Positions 17,730 to 26,555 are shown, numbered from the stretch's first letter. The stretch is DNA of 57,147 nucleotides from Rhizobiaceae bacterium (GCA_027483885.1 JAIXTO010000078.1:1-57147); one strand, 5' to 3'. Notes: generated by a model from the letters alone, not told the origin. A program made the numbers and translations.

Positions 17730-19832
17730 TCAGGCCGCTGTCTGGCGGCCTCGACGGGGCGGATAACCGGAGAGATCCGCCGTCATGACGAGCGCATCGG
17801 GATAGCCGGCTTCGGAATACAGCGCCCTTGCCTCTTCAATCCTTTCGGCTGACGCGCTCCCCATCGACAGGACCATCTGTGCCTGATGGGCACGCATCAG
17901 ACGGTCGAGCTTGCCGGAATCGGCGGCCCCGCATTCCACCAGCACGATCTCGTAGGCACCGGCGAGCGCATCGATGATCATGCCGAGACGGTCGGCGCCG
18001 CGCATGGCGTCTGCCGGATCGGCCTTGCCTTCGGGAACGATATGGGCGCCGGACAGCCGGTCCGGATGAATGGTTTCGCCGAACGCCGCGGCCCCGCAGA
18101 GAAGATCGGTAATGCCCGCCAGTGTCGGCGTCTGCGCCATCAGGCGCGTTGGACAGGCGGTGCCCGAGAGATCGAGCAGCACGACGGACCGGCGCTGGCC
18201 GGCAAGTTCACGCGCCAGCATGACGCTGGCCGTAGAGCCGACGTCTCCTTCAGGCGAAACAATAATGGCAACCGCATCGCCGCGCCGCATGAGGTAATCC
18301 CGGACCGGCGTGAGACCGGGTTGCGGCCCTTCCAGACCAACAGCATCAGCACGCTGATCAGCCAGAGGCGCGACAGTAAGATTGCCGGCCGGTTCCGCAG
18401 CAGGCGCCGGCACCGGCTGCGGTTCGACAGAAGACCGCTCGCCGGCCGGGCGAAGACCCCGCCCGGAAAACAGCGCCACGACGATCAGGCCGACCGCCTG
18501 CAGGATGAGGCTTGCCAGCGCAAGGACAATGGTGATCGGGATGATTTTTGGAAAATACGGCTCCGCCGGCTCGATGGCGGTGGAGACGATGCGCCCATCG
18601 GCCGGCATCGCATTGCCCTCGACGCGCGAGGCTGCTTCCCGGTAGCGCGACAGATAGGTTTCCAGCAACTGGCGTTCGGCCGCCGCTTCCCGCTCGAGCA
18701 CGCGAAGGCCGACTTCTTCTTCGCCGGCGCGGGCCGAATCGGCCTTCAGGCCGCCGAGCTGCTGGATCAGCTGCTGTTCACGCAGGCGCGCCACAGACGC
18801 CTCGCTTTCAAGGCTTGTCAGGATCTTGCGGCTTTCCGTCTCGATCTGCCGGCGGATGCCCGACAGCTGGGCCCGAAGCGCCTTCAGGCGCGGATGTCCC
18901 TCCAGAAGCGTGATGGAGGCCTGCGAAATCTCGCCCTCCACCAGCGACTGGTTTTCTTTCAGCCTCTGGATCATCGCCGAGCCGACGACATCGCCCAGCG
19001 TGTCATAGCCTGCACCGGCATCAAGCGCGGCGCGCACATTTTGTGCCCGCGCCTCGGCATTGGCGCGTTCGCCGCGCACGCGTGCCAGCTCGCTTGACAT
19101 GCCACTCAGCTGCTGGGCCGAGAAGCTGGTGTTTTCACCGGACTGAAAGAGCCCCGCCGACGCACGGTACGCGGCAACCTTGCCTTCGGCTTCGGACACG
19201 CGCGTGCGAAGTGCTGCGATTTCCGGCTTCAGCCAGCCGGCGGCCTCAGACAGCGCGTCACGCTTGGCATTGCTTTGCAGGGACAAATAGACATCGGCCA
19301 TGCGGTTGGGGATCTCGGCCGAAAGCTTCGGGTCCTCCGAGCTGAATTCGACGGCGATGACGCGCGACCCCTCCAGCGGATAGACCTGGAGCTTTTCACG
19401 AAATGCCTTGAGCACCCGGTCTTCGGCCGGCAGGTCCAGCGGGTTCTGCTTGAGGCCGAGCAGAACCAGAAAATCCGGCAAAAGGGCAGAAGCTTCCGGA
19501 TCGAATTCCTTGCGCGATGACAGATTGAGGTCGCTGGCGATCTGACGGATGAGATCGGCCGATTGCAGGAGCTGCACCTGACTTGCGATATTGAACTGGT
19601 CGAGCACCGGCTCGTTGGCGCCCTGCGCCGCCTCGCCGGTTCCGCTGCCGCGCGCCTCGATGAGGATGCGCGTTTCGGCCTTGTATGCGGGCGTCATCAG
19701 GCTGGCACCGGCAAAGGCCAGCACGGCCACCAGCGCCGTGGTGGCGATAATGCACCGCCGCCGTTCCCAGACCGCGCCGAACAATTGACCGATGTCGATA
19801 TCCGCATCCTGATTGGCGCCCATGCCGGACAT
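17730..19832 (-). CDS. Wzz/ExoP-like polysaccharide copolymerase with degenerate kinase domain
   Basis: The 700-aa inner-membrane protein sets chain length and export of a polysaccharide. A membrane helix near residues 27-46 opens a large periplasmic part with long coiled coil (about 190-410), a second helix near 431-455 closes it, and a Pro/Ala-rich linker leads to a cytoplasmic BY-kinase-like domain. Where Walker A would be (about 527-534), the sequence is SPEGDVGST, without the essential Lys, and the tail has no tyrosine cluster. GAGGAG precedes the ATG at 19832; ATG at 19850 is the alternative. Confidence 0.9.
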   Translation of the reverse strand: MSGMGANQDADIDIGQLFGAVWERRRCIIATTALVAVLAFAGASLMTPAYKAETRILIEARGSGTGEAAQGANEPVLDQFNIASQVQLLQSADLIRQIASDLNLSSRKEFDPEASALLPDFLVLLGLKQNPLDLPAEDRVLKAFREKLQVYPLEGSRVIAVEFSSEDPKLSAEIPNRMADVYLSLQSNAKRDALSEAAGWLKPEIAALRTRVSEAEGKVAAYRASAGLFQSGENTSFSAQQLSGMSSELARVRGERANAEARAQNVRAALDAGAGYDTLGDVVGSAMIQRLKENQSLVEGEISQASITLLEGHPRLKALRAQLSGIRRQIETESRKILTSLESEASVARLREQQLIQQLGGLKADSARAGEEEVGLRVLEREAAAERQLLETYLSRYREAASRVEGNAMPADGRIVSTAIEPAEPYFPKIIPITIVLALASLILQAVGLIVVALFSGRGLRPAGERSSVEPQPVPAPAAEPAGNLTVAPLADQRADAVGLEGPQPGLTPVRDYLMRRGDAVAIIVSPEGDVGSTASVMLARELAGQRRSVVLLDLSGTACPTRLMAQTPTLAGITDLLCGAAAFGETIHPDRLSGAHIVPEGKADPADAMRGADRLGMIIDALAGAYEIVLVECGAADSGKLDRLMRAHQAQMVLSMGSASAERIEEARALYSEAGYPDALVMTADLSGYPPRRGRQTAA

Positions 19833-19959
19833 CGCCCACTCCTCTTGCATTCGTGCGCAGGACGGTAGGCGATTATGGTAACCCCACCGTTAATGAGACG
19901 CGCCGAATATTCGCAACCCCTGACATTTTGCCCCGCCTGCGCAAAAGCTGCACAGGCTC

Positions 19960-19975
19960 TTTACCGGCCATTAAC
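19960..19975 (+). promoter_or_regulatory. CtrA-like site between the divergent polysaccharide genes
   Basis: TTTA-N7-TTAAC fits the CtrA box TTAA-N7-TTAAC with one mismatch, and TTAACCAT at 19971-19978 is the commonly recurring rhizobial half-site. It lies 57-72 bases upstream of the Wza-like gene. Polar polysaccharide genes are plausible CtrA targets because they act at a defined cell-cycle stage. Confidence 0.4.
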
Positions 19976-20031
19976 CATATCCGGCGGATAAGGATGACAC
20001 TTGCTTTTTCCCAGCCGGAGTTTCGCGCGAA

Positions 20032-20613
20032 ATGCGGTTCGCACGACAAAGACCTGTTGTCCTCACCATGGCTCTCGCAGCCTGCGTTTCGGCAGGCCTT
20101 GCCAGTTGCTCGTCCTATGCGCCGGCGCCGAAGGCCTTTCACGAGGCCACCATCCAGCCCTACCGGCTGGACAGCGGAGACCGGCTGCGCGTGGCTGTTT
20201 TCGAACAACCGAGCCTGTCCAACACCTATACGGTCGATCAGGCCGGTTATATCTCCTTCCCGCTCGTCGGGCAGGTGCCGGCGCGTGGCCAGACCATCGC
20301 AGCGCTTGAGGGGGCACTCGCCGCCAAGCTGAAGAAGGGATATCTCCGCGATCCCGACGTGACCATCGAGGTGGACCGTTATCGCCCCGTCTTCGTGATG
20401 GGCGAAGTGGGCCGGCCCGGACAATATGCCTATGTGCCGGGCATGACGGCGCAGAATGCCATTGCCATTGCCGGCGGCTTTACCCCGCGCGGCAACCAGC
20501 GCGATGTGGATGTGACCCGCAAGATCAACGGAGAAGTGCTGACGGGCAGGACGACGATTTCAAGCCCGGTTCTCGCCGGCGATACACTTTACGTGCGCGA
20601 ACGGCTGTTCTGA
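20032..20613 (+). CDS. Wza-like polysaccharide export lipoprotein
   Basis: The 193-aa outer-membrane export protein has a lipoprotein signal with lipobox LASC (Cys26), the polysaccharide export domain from YRLDSGDRLRVAVFEQPSLS, and a SLBB-type C-terminal half (VMGEVGRPGQYAYVPGMTAQNAIAIAGGF broken over 122-150). It lacks the C-terminal amphipathic helix of classical Wza, so it is of the short rhizobial type. It opens a four-gene + strand run with glycosyltransferase, sugar transferase and polymerase. The next gene starts two bases after the stop. Confidence 0.92.
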   Translation: MRFARQRPVVLTMALAACVSAGLASCSSYAPAPKAFHEATIQPYRLDSGDRLRVAVFEQPSLSNTYTVDQAGYISFPLVGQVPARGQTIAALEGALAAKLKKGYLRDPDVTIEVDRYRPVFVMGEVGRPGQYAYVPGMTAQNAIAIAGGFTPRGNQRDVDVTRKINGEVLTGRTTISSPVLAGDTLYVRERLF

Positions 20614-20615
20614 GC

Positions 20616-21767
20616 ATGGATGCGGGCCGGCCTCTTCGGATTATTCACTGCTTTCGCTCGCCGGTTGGTGGCATCTTCCGGCACGTGCGCGATCTCGTGG
20701 AGGAACATCATGCCGCCGGCCACGAGGTCGGTATTCTCTGCGACAGCTCGACGGGCGGGGCGCATGAGGAAAAACTCTTTGAGGCGATCCTGCCCAAGCT
20801 TTCGCTGGGGCTGACGCGCCTTCCCATCCGCCGCTCGATCAGCCCATCGGATCTGGCGGCCCTCTACAGAAGTTATAGTCATATCAAAAGTTTGCGGCCG
20901 GATGTCTTGCACGGTCACGGCGCCAAGGGTGGCGTTGTCGCAAGGCTGATCGGCTCATTGCTGCGGGTGAACAGGTATTGCGTAGCCCGCCTCTATTCGC
21001 CGCATGGCGGCAGCCTGCATTACGACCGGAAAAAGCTGTCCGGCCAGGTGGTGCTGCGCCTCGAGCGATTGCAGGAATGGCTGACCGATAATCTGGTCTT
21101 CGTCTGCGATTACGAAAGACGCACCTATGCGGAAAAGGTCGGTACGCCGAGACCGCCGGCGCGGGTGATTTATAACGGAATCCGGGACCGGGAGTTCAAA
21201 CCGGTTCCGCTGGTGCCGGATGCTGCCGATTTTCTTTATATCGGCATGATGCGTGACCTGAAGGGTCCCGACGTGTTTTTCGACGCCTTTGCCCGCACTG
21301 AGCGCGCGCTGCAACGGCCGCTCACGGCAGTGATGGTGGGCGACGGCCCGGACCGCGATCGTTACCATGAGAAAATTACCGAACTTGGGCTTGGCCGGCG
21401 TATCCGCATGCTGGATGCGATGCCGGCAACGGATGCCTTTGCGCTTGCCCGCACCGTTGTTGTGCCCTCGCGCGCCGAGGCCATGCCCTATATCGTGCTG
21501 GAGGTTCTCTCAGCCGAAAAGCCGCTGATCGCCACCCGCGTCGGCGGCATTCCGGAGGTGATGGGGAACGACAGTGCAGCGCTTGCCACCCCCGGCGATG
21601 CGGAAGATCTTGCCGCCCGCATGGTCGAATCGATGACGGATGCAAAGTGGCAGGAGCGCGTGATGCCGAAACCGCAGGCATTTCGCGCAAAATTTTCCGC
21701 AAGCGTGATGGCCGGCGACATGATGGCGCTCTACCGCGAGCTGACGGAACAGCGCCCGGGCGCATAG
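20616..21767 (+). CDS. Glycosyltransferase family 4
   Basis: The 383-aa cytoplasmic enzyme has the GT-B fold of GT4: the N-terminal acceptor half has a glycine-rich PVGGIFRHVRDL loop; the C-terminal half has VIYNGIRDREF near 184 and the donor-site E-x7-E pair Glu288-Glu296 (EAMPYIVLE). It adds a sugar to the lipid-linked repeat unit; the sugar is unknown. It follows the Wza-like gene by two bases and precedes the sugar transferase by 99 bases, so it is part of the export and assembly operon. Confidence 0.9.
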   Translation: MDAGRPLRIIHCFRSPVGGIFRHVRDLVEEHHAAGHEVGILCDSSTGGAHEEKLFEAILPKLSLGLTRLPIRRSISPSDLAALYRSYSHIKSLRPDVLHGHGAKGGVVARLIGSLLRVNRYCVARLYSPHGGSLHYDRKKLSGQVVLRLERLQEWLTDNLVFVCDYERRTYAEKVGTPRPPARVIYNGIRDREFKPVPLVPDAADFLYIGMMRDLKGPDVFFDAFARTERALQRPLTAVMVGDGPDRDRYHEKITELGLGRRIRMLDAMPATDAFALARTVVVPSRAEAMPYIVLEVLSAEKPLIATRVGGIPEVMGNDSAALATPGDAEDLAARMVESMTDAKWQERVMPKPQAFRAKFSASVMAGDMMALYRELTEQRPGA

Positions 21768-21866
21768 CCGGCGCAAACCTTTCTTAGCATCTTGCTGATA
21801 TTGCTCGCATCAACGCGCGAGGGCCGATGTTTGCCCTTAAGTAAGCGACGGGCGGGATCAGAGACG

Positions 21867-23453
21867 ATGAGCGGGCCGGCACAGCAGGATGAGTTGAACG
21901 TGGAGGCGCTGCGCCAACGGGTTTCCTCCCCGCCGTCGATGGAGACGCCCGCAGGAGCAGACACGGAGGCCACAGCGGACATCGCAAGCCCCGCCCTCCC
22001 CGTTGCACTCAATCCGTTTGCCCGTGAGATTGCCGAGCAGTTTCGCCACCAGACCATGGCGCCTGCCCTGCTGATTGGCCAGTTCCGGCTTCTGGAACTG
22101 CTTCTCCTGCTGGTCCTCGGGCTCGGCATCGGCTTCCTGCATGGCTTTGCCGAAAACAGCACATTCCCCGCCTATTTCATCGTCACCACGGCCTCATCCA
22201 CACTCACCGTCCTTCTGCTGCAAATGGCGGATGCCTACCTGATCCCGTCGCTGCGAGCGCCCGCCCGCATGGCGCGGCGCGTGGTGGTGGCCTGGGGGCT
22301 TGGCTTTCTGGCGCAGGTCGCCGCCATGCATCTGTTGCACGACCTCACCTTCCCGCTGGCGACGCTGATGGTCTGGGCCATAGCAGGCGCCGTGCTTCTC
22401 ATGGCAACCCGATACCTGACGGCTTTCGGTATCCGCCACTGGGCGCGCAACGGCACGATGGAGCGGCGCGCTGTGATCGTCGGTGGCGGCAAGCCCGCCC
22501 GCGATCTCGTGCGGGCGCTGGAACGGCAGGCCGACAACGACATCCGCATCTGCGGCATCTTTGACGATCGCGGCGATGACCGTTCGCCCGATGTGGTGGC
22601 TGGTTATCCAAAACTCGGCACCTTTGCCGAACTGGTGGAATTTGCCCGCCTTGCCCGCATCGACATGCTGATCATCGCTCTGCCGGCAACGGCGGAGGAG
22701 CGCATCCTGCAGCTGGTGCGCACACTCTGGGTTCTGCCGGTGGATATCCGCCTTGCCGCCCATGCAAGCCAGCTGCGGTTTCGCCCGCGCGCCTATTCGC
22801 ATGTTGGCAGCGTGCCGATGCTCGATATTTTCGACAAGCCGATCCGCGACTGGGATCAGGTTGCCAAGCGTATCTTCGATATCGGTTTTTCCCTGCTGGC
22901 GCTTGCCCTTGCCTGGCCGATCATGCTGGCGGCGGCCATTGCGGTGAAGACGACCTCGAAAGGCCCGGTTCTTTTCGTGCAGAAGCGCCACGGCTTCAAC
23001 AACGAGGTGATCCACGTCCTGAAGTTCCGCTCGATGTACACGGAACTGTCCGATCCCACGGCCAAGCGTGCGGTGACGAAAAACGATCCGCGCGTGACAC
23101 CCGTTGGCCGCTTCCTGCGCAAATCCTCGCTGGATGAACTACCGCAGTTCTTCAATGTACTGCGCGGCGAACTGTCGCTTGTCGGCCCGCGCCCGCATGC
23201 GGTGCATGCCCAGACCGGTGACCGGCGTTATGTCGATGTAGTGGAAAGCTATTTTGCCCGTCACCGCGTCAAGCCCGGCGTCACCGGCTGGGCGCAGATC
23301 AACGGCCTGCGTGGCGAACTGGACAGCGACGACAAGATCCGCGCCCGCACCGCCTTCGATCTCGATTACATCGAGAACTGGTCGCTGCTGCTCGACCTCA
23401 AGATCCTGTTCCTCACACCGATCCGGCTCCTCAACACGGAGAATGCCTATTGA
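21867..23453 (+). CDS. Undecaprenyl-phosphate sugar-1-phosphate transferase (WcaJ/ExoY type)
   Basis: The 528-aa priming enzyme starts repeat-unit synthesis on undecaprenyl phosphate. Four hydrophobic helices lie in residues 65-190, a Rossmann-like domain (AVIVGGGKPARDLV) follows, and the catalytic bacterial sugar transferase domain begins at KRIFDIGFSLLAL near 334. It holds the conserved KSSLDELPQFFNVL (Asp423-Glu424) and LSLVGPRPHA. The ATG at 21867 is taken because in-frame residues upstream are weak. The next gene's TTG start overlaps its stop. Confidence 0.93.
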   Translation: MSGPAQQDELNVEALRQRVSSPPSMETPAGADTEATADIASPALPVALNPFAREIAEQFRHQTMAPALLIGQFRLLELLLLLVLGLGIGFLHGFAENSTFPAYFIVTTASSTLTVLLLQMADAYLIPSLRAPARMARRVVVAWGLGFLAQVAAMHLLHDLTFPLATLMVWAIAGAVLLMATRYLTAFGIRHWARNGTMERRAVIVGGGKPARDLVRALERQADNDIRICGIFDDRGDDRSPDVVAGYPKLGTFAELVEFARLARIDMLIIALPATAEERILQLVRTLWVLPVDIRLAAHASQLRFRPRAYSHVGSVPMLDIFDKPIRDWDQVAKRIFDIGFSLLALALAWPIMLAAAIAVKTTSKGPVLFVQKRHGFNNEVIHVLKFRSMYTELSDPTAKRAVTKNDPRVTPVGRFLRKSSLDELPQFFNVLRGELSLVGPRPHAVHAQTGDRRYVDVVESYFARHRVKPGVTGWAQINGLRGELDSDDKIRARTAFDLDYIENWSLLLDLKILFLTPIRLLNTENAY

Positions 23454-24673
23454 GCACGCTTGTCGCAGAACGCCCCTTCCACCCGCAAAGGGCAGCGCTG
23501 CGGCTGGTCGGCTCGGCAATGGTGGCGATCGGGGTGTTTCTCTCGGGCTTCGTGATTTCCGAACCGGCGCCATACGAGCTGATGCTGGCGGTGCAGATCG
23601 GCGTGTTTTTCCTGCTCGGCCTGAAGATTTCCCGCGCCGTCGGGCCGCTTCTCATCCTGCTCTTGCTGTTCAATGTCGGCGGCATGCTGTCGCTGACGGT
23701 GATGGCGGATCTCTCCGGCGCGCCGATGTATATGGCGGTCTCGCTGTTTCTGGCGCTCACCTCCGTGTTTTACGCCGCCATCATCGAGGATGACCATCGC
23801 CGGCTGGGCCTGATCTTCCGGGCCTGGGTGGCCGCTGCCGTGATCACGGCACTTCTGGGAATTCTCGGTTATTTCCACGCCTTTCCCGGTGCCGAAGTCT
23901 TTACGCTTTACGACCGGGCCAAGGGCGCCTTCCAGGATCCGAACGTGTTTGGGCCCTATCTGGTCGTGCCGGCGCTCTACCTCATGTACCGGCTGCTCAG
24001 CGGCTCACTTGTCGCGGCCCCGCTTGCCATCGCAGGGCTTCTGGTTCTGACGCTTGGCATCTTCCTGTCGTTTTCCCGCGCCGCCTGGGGCCTTTACCTG
24101 TTTTCGGCCCTGGCGCTCGTCGTCGTGATGCTGCTGAAGGAGCGCACGGCGGCCTTTCGCCTCAAAATCTTCACACTGACGCTTGCCGCCCTTGTTCTGC
24201 TGATGCTGGCGCTTGGCGGCGCCATGCAGTCGAAAAAGGTCTCCGACCTCTTCCTCAACCGCGCCAAGCTGGTGCAAGACTATGACGGCGCACGGCTCGG
24301 CCGCTTCGAGCGCCACAAGATCGGTTTCCTGATGGCGATGGAGCGACCGCTTGGGCTTGGCCCCATGGTGCTCGGAAAAATGTTCGGCGAGGACGAGCAC
24401 AATATCTGGCTGAAATCGCTCACCACCTATGGCTGGCTCGGTTTCGTCTCTTACCTGCTGCTGATCTGGTCGACGCTTGCGATCGGCTTTCGCGCCCTGC
24501 TGCGCGATCGCCCCTGGCAGCCGTATCTGATGATTGCCTGGATCGTGCTCGCCGGCCATGCACTGATCGGCAATGTCATCGACCTCGACCACTGGCGGCA
24601 CGTCTACCTGCTGTTCGGCGTGATCTGGGGATGTTTTGCGCTGGAACAGCGGCATCGACGCGCCGTCGCATAA
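23450..24673 (+). CDS. O-antigen ligase / Wzy-like polysaccharide polymerase
   Basis: The 407-aa inner-membrane protein has about ten helices and the long periplasmic loop of the O-antigen ligase/polymerase family, with YDRAKGAFQDPNVFGPY before it and LSFSRAAWGLYL in the middle. It should polymerise or transfer lipid-linked units of the polysaccharide. It starts with TTG (23450) overlapping the preceding stop codon; GGAG lies nine bases ahead. Polymerase and ligase cannot be told apart by motif. Confidence 0.88.
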   Translation: MSTLVAERPFHPQRAALRLVGSAMVAIGVFLSGFVISEPAPYELMLAVQIGVFFLLGLKISRAVGPLLILLLLFNVGGMLSLTVMADLSGAPMYMAVSLFLALTSVFYAAIIEDDHRRLGLIFRAWVAAAVITALLGILGYFHAFPGAEVFTLYDRAKGAFQDPNVFGPYLVVPALYLMYRLLSGSLVAAPLAIAGLLVLTLGIFLSFSRAAWGLYLFSALALVVVMLLKERTAAFRLKIFTLTLAALVLLMLALGGAMQSKKVSDLFLNRAKLVQDYDGARLGRFERHKIGFLMAMERPLGLGPMVLGKMFGEDEHNIWLKSLTTYGWLGFVSYLLLIWSTLAIGFRALLRDRPWQPYLMIAWIVLAGHALIGNVIDLDHWRHVYLLFGVIWGCFALEQRHRRAVA

Positions 24674-24718
24674 AACCCTTGCCTTGACTTCGCCGCAGCC
24701 TGTTCCACCTTTTTACCT

Positions 24719-25006
24719 ATGATCACAACAGAGCAAATTCGCGCCGCCCGCGCCATGATCGGCCTTTCGGTGCAAGAGCTGGCAGCCGAGAGCGGGCTTT
24801 CCGTCGAAGATATCTTGACCCTTGAGCGCGGGGAGACGGCAGGATCCGAGAGCTTGCGCTTGCGCCAGTGCCTGGAAAACCGCGGCATCGTGTTTCTTGC
24901 TGCCGGTGAAGACGATCCGGGTGTGGGCCCCGGCATCCGCCTGCGTCAGCGGCCAGCGCAAGACGGGATGCGGCCGGAAAACCTCAACGCCGAAAACGAC
25001 GGCTGA
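24719..25006 (+). CDS. Small HTH (XRE-like) protein
   Basis: The 95-aa protein begins with a Cro/C1-type helix-turn-helix: ITTEQIRAARAMIGLSVQEL, AAESGLSVEDILTLERG. The rest (VGPGIRLRQRPAQDGMRPEN) looks flexible. It may be a DNA-binding regulator; no target is evident. It stands between the polysaccharide locus and the small membrane protein. The start is the ATG at 24719, preceded by few ribosome-site bases. Length and context suggest an orphan rhizobial regulator. Confidence 0.72.
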   Translation: MITTEQIRAARAMIGLSVQELAAESGLSVEDILTLERGETAGSESLRLRQCLENRGIVFLAAGEDDPGVGPGIRLRQRPAQDGMRPENLNAENDG

Positions 25007-25149
25007 CCACTTCGCCAGCCCCCGCCGGAAATACCCTCTTCAAAACAGATGCGTTTGCCTGACAGTGGCTGGATTTGCATGCGCCGGACCCGCGTGTATT
25101 CTCCGGCCGCAATGTGATGCCTGCCAGAAACGAAACACTCAAATTTTAT

Positions 25150-25174
25150 GGAACAAATTTGCCTTTGCGTCGTT
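25150..25174 (+). promoter_or_regulatory. EcfG-type (general stress) promoter
   Basis: GGAAC (25150-25154), a 16-base spacer, then CGTT (25171-25174) is an exact match to the alphaproteobacterial EcfG consensus GGAAC-N16/17-CGTT. It ends 30 bases before the 49-aa ORF at 25205, which is the right distance for a short leader. Confidence 0.75.
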
Positions 25175-25204
25175 GTCCGGCGCCCATAGCGCAAAGGAAT
25201 TCTT

Positions 25205-25354
25205 ATGGCCCGCAGCAACAACCTCTATTTCATCATCGGCGCCCTCGTCATCGCCGTCGCCGGTCTTGGTGCCTATGTCATCCATGAACAGACAAAACCC
25301 AAGGGTGTCGAGATGAGCATCACTGGCGACGGTGTCAAAGTGGAACAGAATTGA
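25205..25354 (+). CDS. 49-aa single-span membrane protein, likely stress-induced
   Basis: AGGA lies eight bases before the ATG. The product begins MARSNNLYF, has one membrane helix at about 8-24 (IIGALVIAVAGLGAYVI), and ends with a short charged/polar tail KPKGVEMSITGDGVKVEQN. This arrangement (N-in helix, tail outward) is typical of small regulatory or envelope peptides. The EcfG-type promoter 30 bases upstream predicts expression in the general stress response. It is a genuine gene because of good SD, TM and codon use, but has no assigned function. Confidence 0.75.
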   Translation: MARSNNLYFIIGALVIAVAGLGAYVIHEQTKPKGVEMSITGDGVKVEQN

Positions 25355-25458
25355 CGTCGATCAATGAAACCCCGTTTACGAACATGCCTATATTCGGATA
25401 TACAATCTGACGGGGAATAAGAGAAAGCCTTACGCGCTTTCAAAAAAGAGGGTGGCAG

Positions 25459-25647
25459 ATGAGCAAACATATCGACCAGCATGAGGCAGAAAAGTCCGGT
25501 TTCAAAAAGGTCTGGAACGTCAGCGAATTTGCGCGACGCTACCGACTGGATACCCGCGAGGAAAACCGCCTCCTGAAGCTGCTCGGTCCGTTTGCCTCCG
25601 AACAGGAGCTTCTCATGAACGCCACCCGCACGCCGATCTTTCGATAG
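25459..25647 (+). CDS. 62-aa conserved small protein
   Basis: The product is 62 aa, soluble and basic, with a predicted helical centre: KVWNVSEFARRYRLDTREENRLLKLLGPFASEQELLMN. The segment resembles a short DNA-binding or adaptor helix pair (a 'SEFARRYRLD' turn), but no family is certain. GAGGGTGG lies before the ATG at 25459. It sits between the EcfG-driven small membrane protein and tRNA-Pro. Functional assignment is not possible. Confidence 0.6.
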   Translation: MSKHIDQHEAEKSGFKKVWNVSEFARRYRLDTREENRLLKLLGPFASEQELLMNATRTPIFR

Positions 25648-25677
25648 GCAATCTTTCCACAGAGCCCCACTTTGTTC

Positions 25678-25706
25678 TTGCACCCTGCGCGGCAAGTCAG
25701 TAATGA
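25678..25706 (+). promoter_or_regulatory. Promoter of tRNA-Pro
   Basis: TTGCAC (25678-25683) and TAATGA (25701-25706) are separated by 17 bases and lie 25 bases upstream of the tRNA 5' end. This is a fair sigma-70 match at the expected position for a tRNA gene. Confidence 0.5.
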
Positions 25707-25730
25707 GGGCGTGCTTCGAAAGAAGCGGGT

Positions 25731-25807
<77 letters not shown>

Positions 25808-25816
25808 TTTAAAAAC

Positions 25817-25852
25817 GAACCGTAACATCCCCCAGATGTCGGTTCACTCTTT
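25817..25852 (+). terminator. Likely terminator after tRNA-Pro
   Basis: GAACCG (25817-25822) pairs with CGGTTC (25840-25845), and ACATC (25825-25829) with GATGT (25835-25839), with a two-base bulge; CTCTTT follows. The hairpin begins ten bases after the tRNA. The T-run is short, so strength is uncertain. Confidence 0.6.
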
Positions 25853-26018
25853 CCCAAGACTATGAAGACTTGAAGTGGCAGGCACCGGCTCGGTGCTAAG
25901 CCTACAGCGCCGCATAGCGGGCTGTTCCGCCCGGATGCGATAGCCAGCGCGCACCTCAAGCGCCAACGACGCGCGCACGCGCGGCGCCCTCTCCCGTACA
26001 GAAAAAAATCGATAAGAA

Positions 26019-26555
26019 TCAGCGAACCTGATCGAGCAGGCGCTTGCATTCCAGGAGGTCGAAGAGCGCCTCCTGCAGAAGCGCGCGGTCTTCCTTGGCA
26101 ATCGAGCTTTTGCCGAGCGAGACTTCCAGGCCGTCATCCTCAGCCCCGCCGCCGAAGCCGAAGAAGCGGCCGCTGGGTTTGGCCTTGGGGCGGCCGACGA
26201 TCTGGTCGTCCTCGGGGTTTGCCACCTTGGGCTCGGCCGGCCGGTCGGCATTGGCGGCCATGATGGCTTCCATGGTGGCGAGATCGCCGGATGCGATGGC
26301 AGAGACGAACTTGTTGCCATTGGTGCGCAGCAGCTTCTGCACGCCCTTGATCGTATAGCCATGGTCGTAAAGCAGGTGGCGGATGCCCTTGAGGAGATCG
26401 ACATCTTCAGGACGATAATAACGCCGGCCGCCGCCGCGCTTCATTGGCTTGATCTGCGGAAACCGGGTTTCCCAGAAACGAAGCACGTGCTGCGGCAGGT
26501 CGAGGTCGTCGGCAACTTCGCTGATCGTGCGAAAGGCGTCCGGGCTCTTGTCCAC
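26019..26555 (-). CDS. MerR family transcriptional regulator
   Basis: The 178-aa protein has the MerR winged-helix N-terminus ([20 protein letters not shown] and [20 protein letters not shown], residues 9-49) and a following coiled helix, but an unusual 100-residue C-terminal part rich in Gly and charged residues, without effector cysteines. It fits the rhizobial MerR gene conserved downstream of ihfA. The start is GTG at 26555 with GGAG nine bases ahead; no in-frame ATG fits. It follows ihfA on the same strand by 164 bases. Confidence 0.9.
   Translation of the reverse strand: MDKSPDAFRTISEVADDLDLPQHVLRFWETRFPQIKPMKRGGGRRYYRPEDVDLLKGIRHLLYDHGYTIKGVQKLLRTNGNKFVSAIASGDLATMEAIMAANADRPAEPKVANPEDDQIVGRPKAKPSGRFFGFGGGAEDDGLEVSLGKSSIAKEDRALLQEALFDLLECKRLLDQVR

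Noticed and set aside
21792..21866. Upstream start of the priming sugar transferase
   Set aside because: The 25 extra residues follow a non-ATG codon, have no ribosome site and no homologous pattern.
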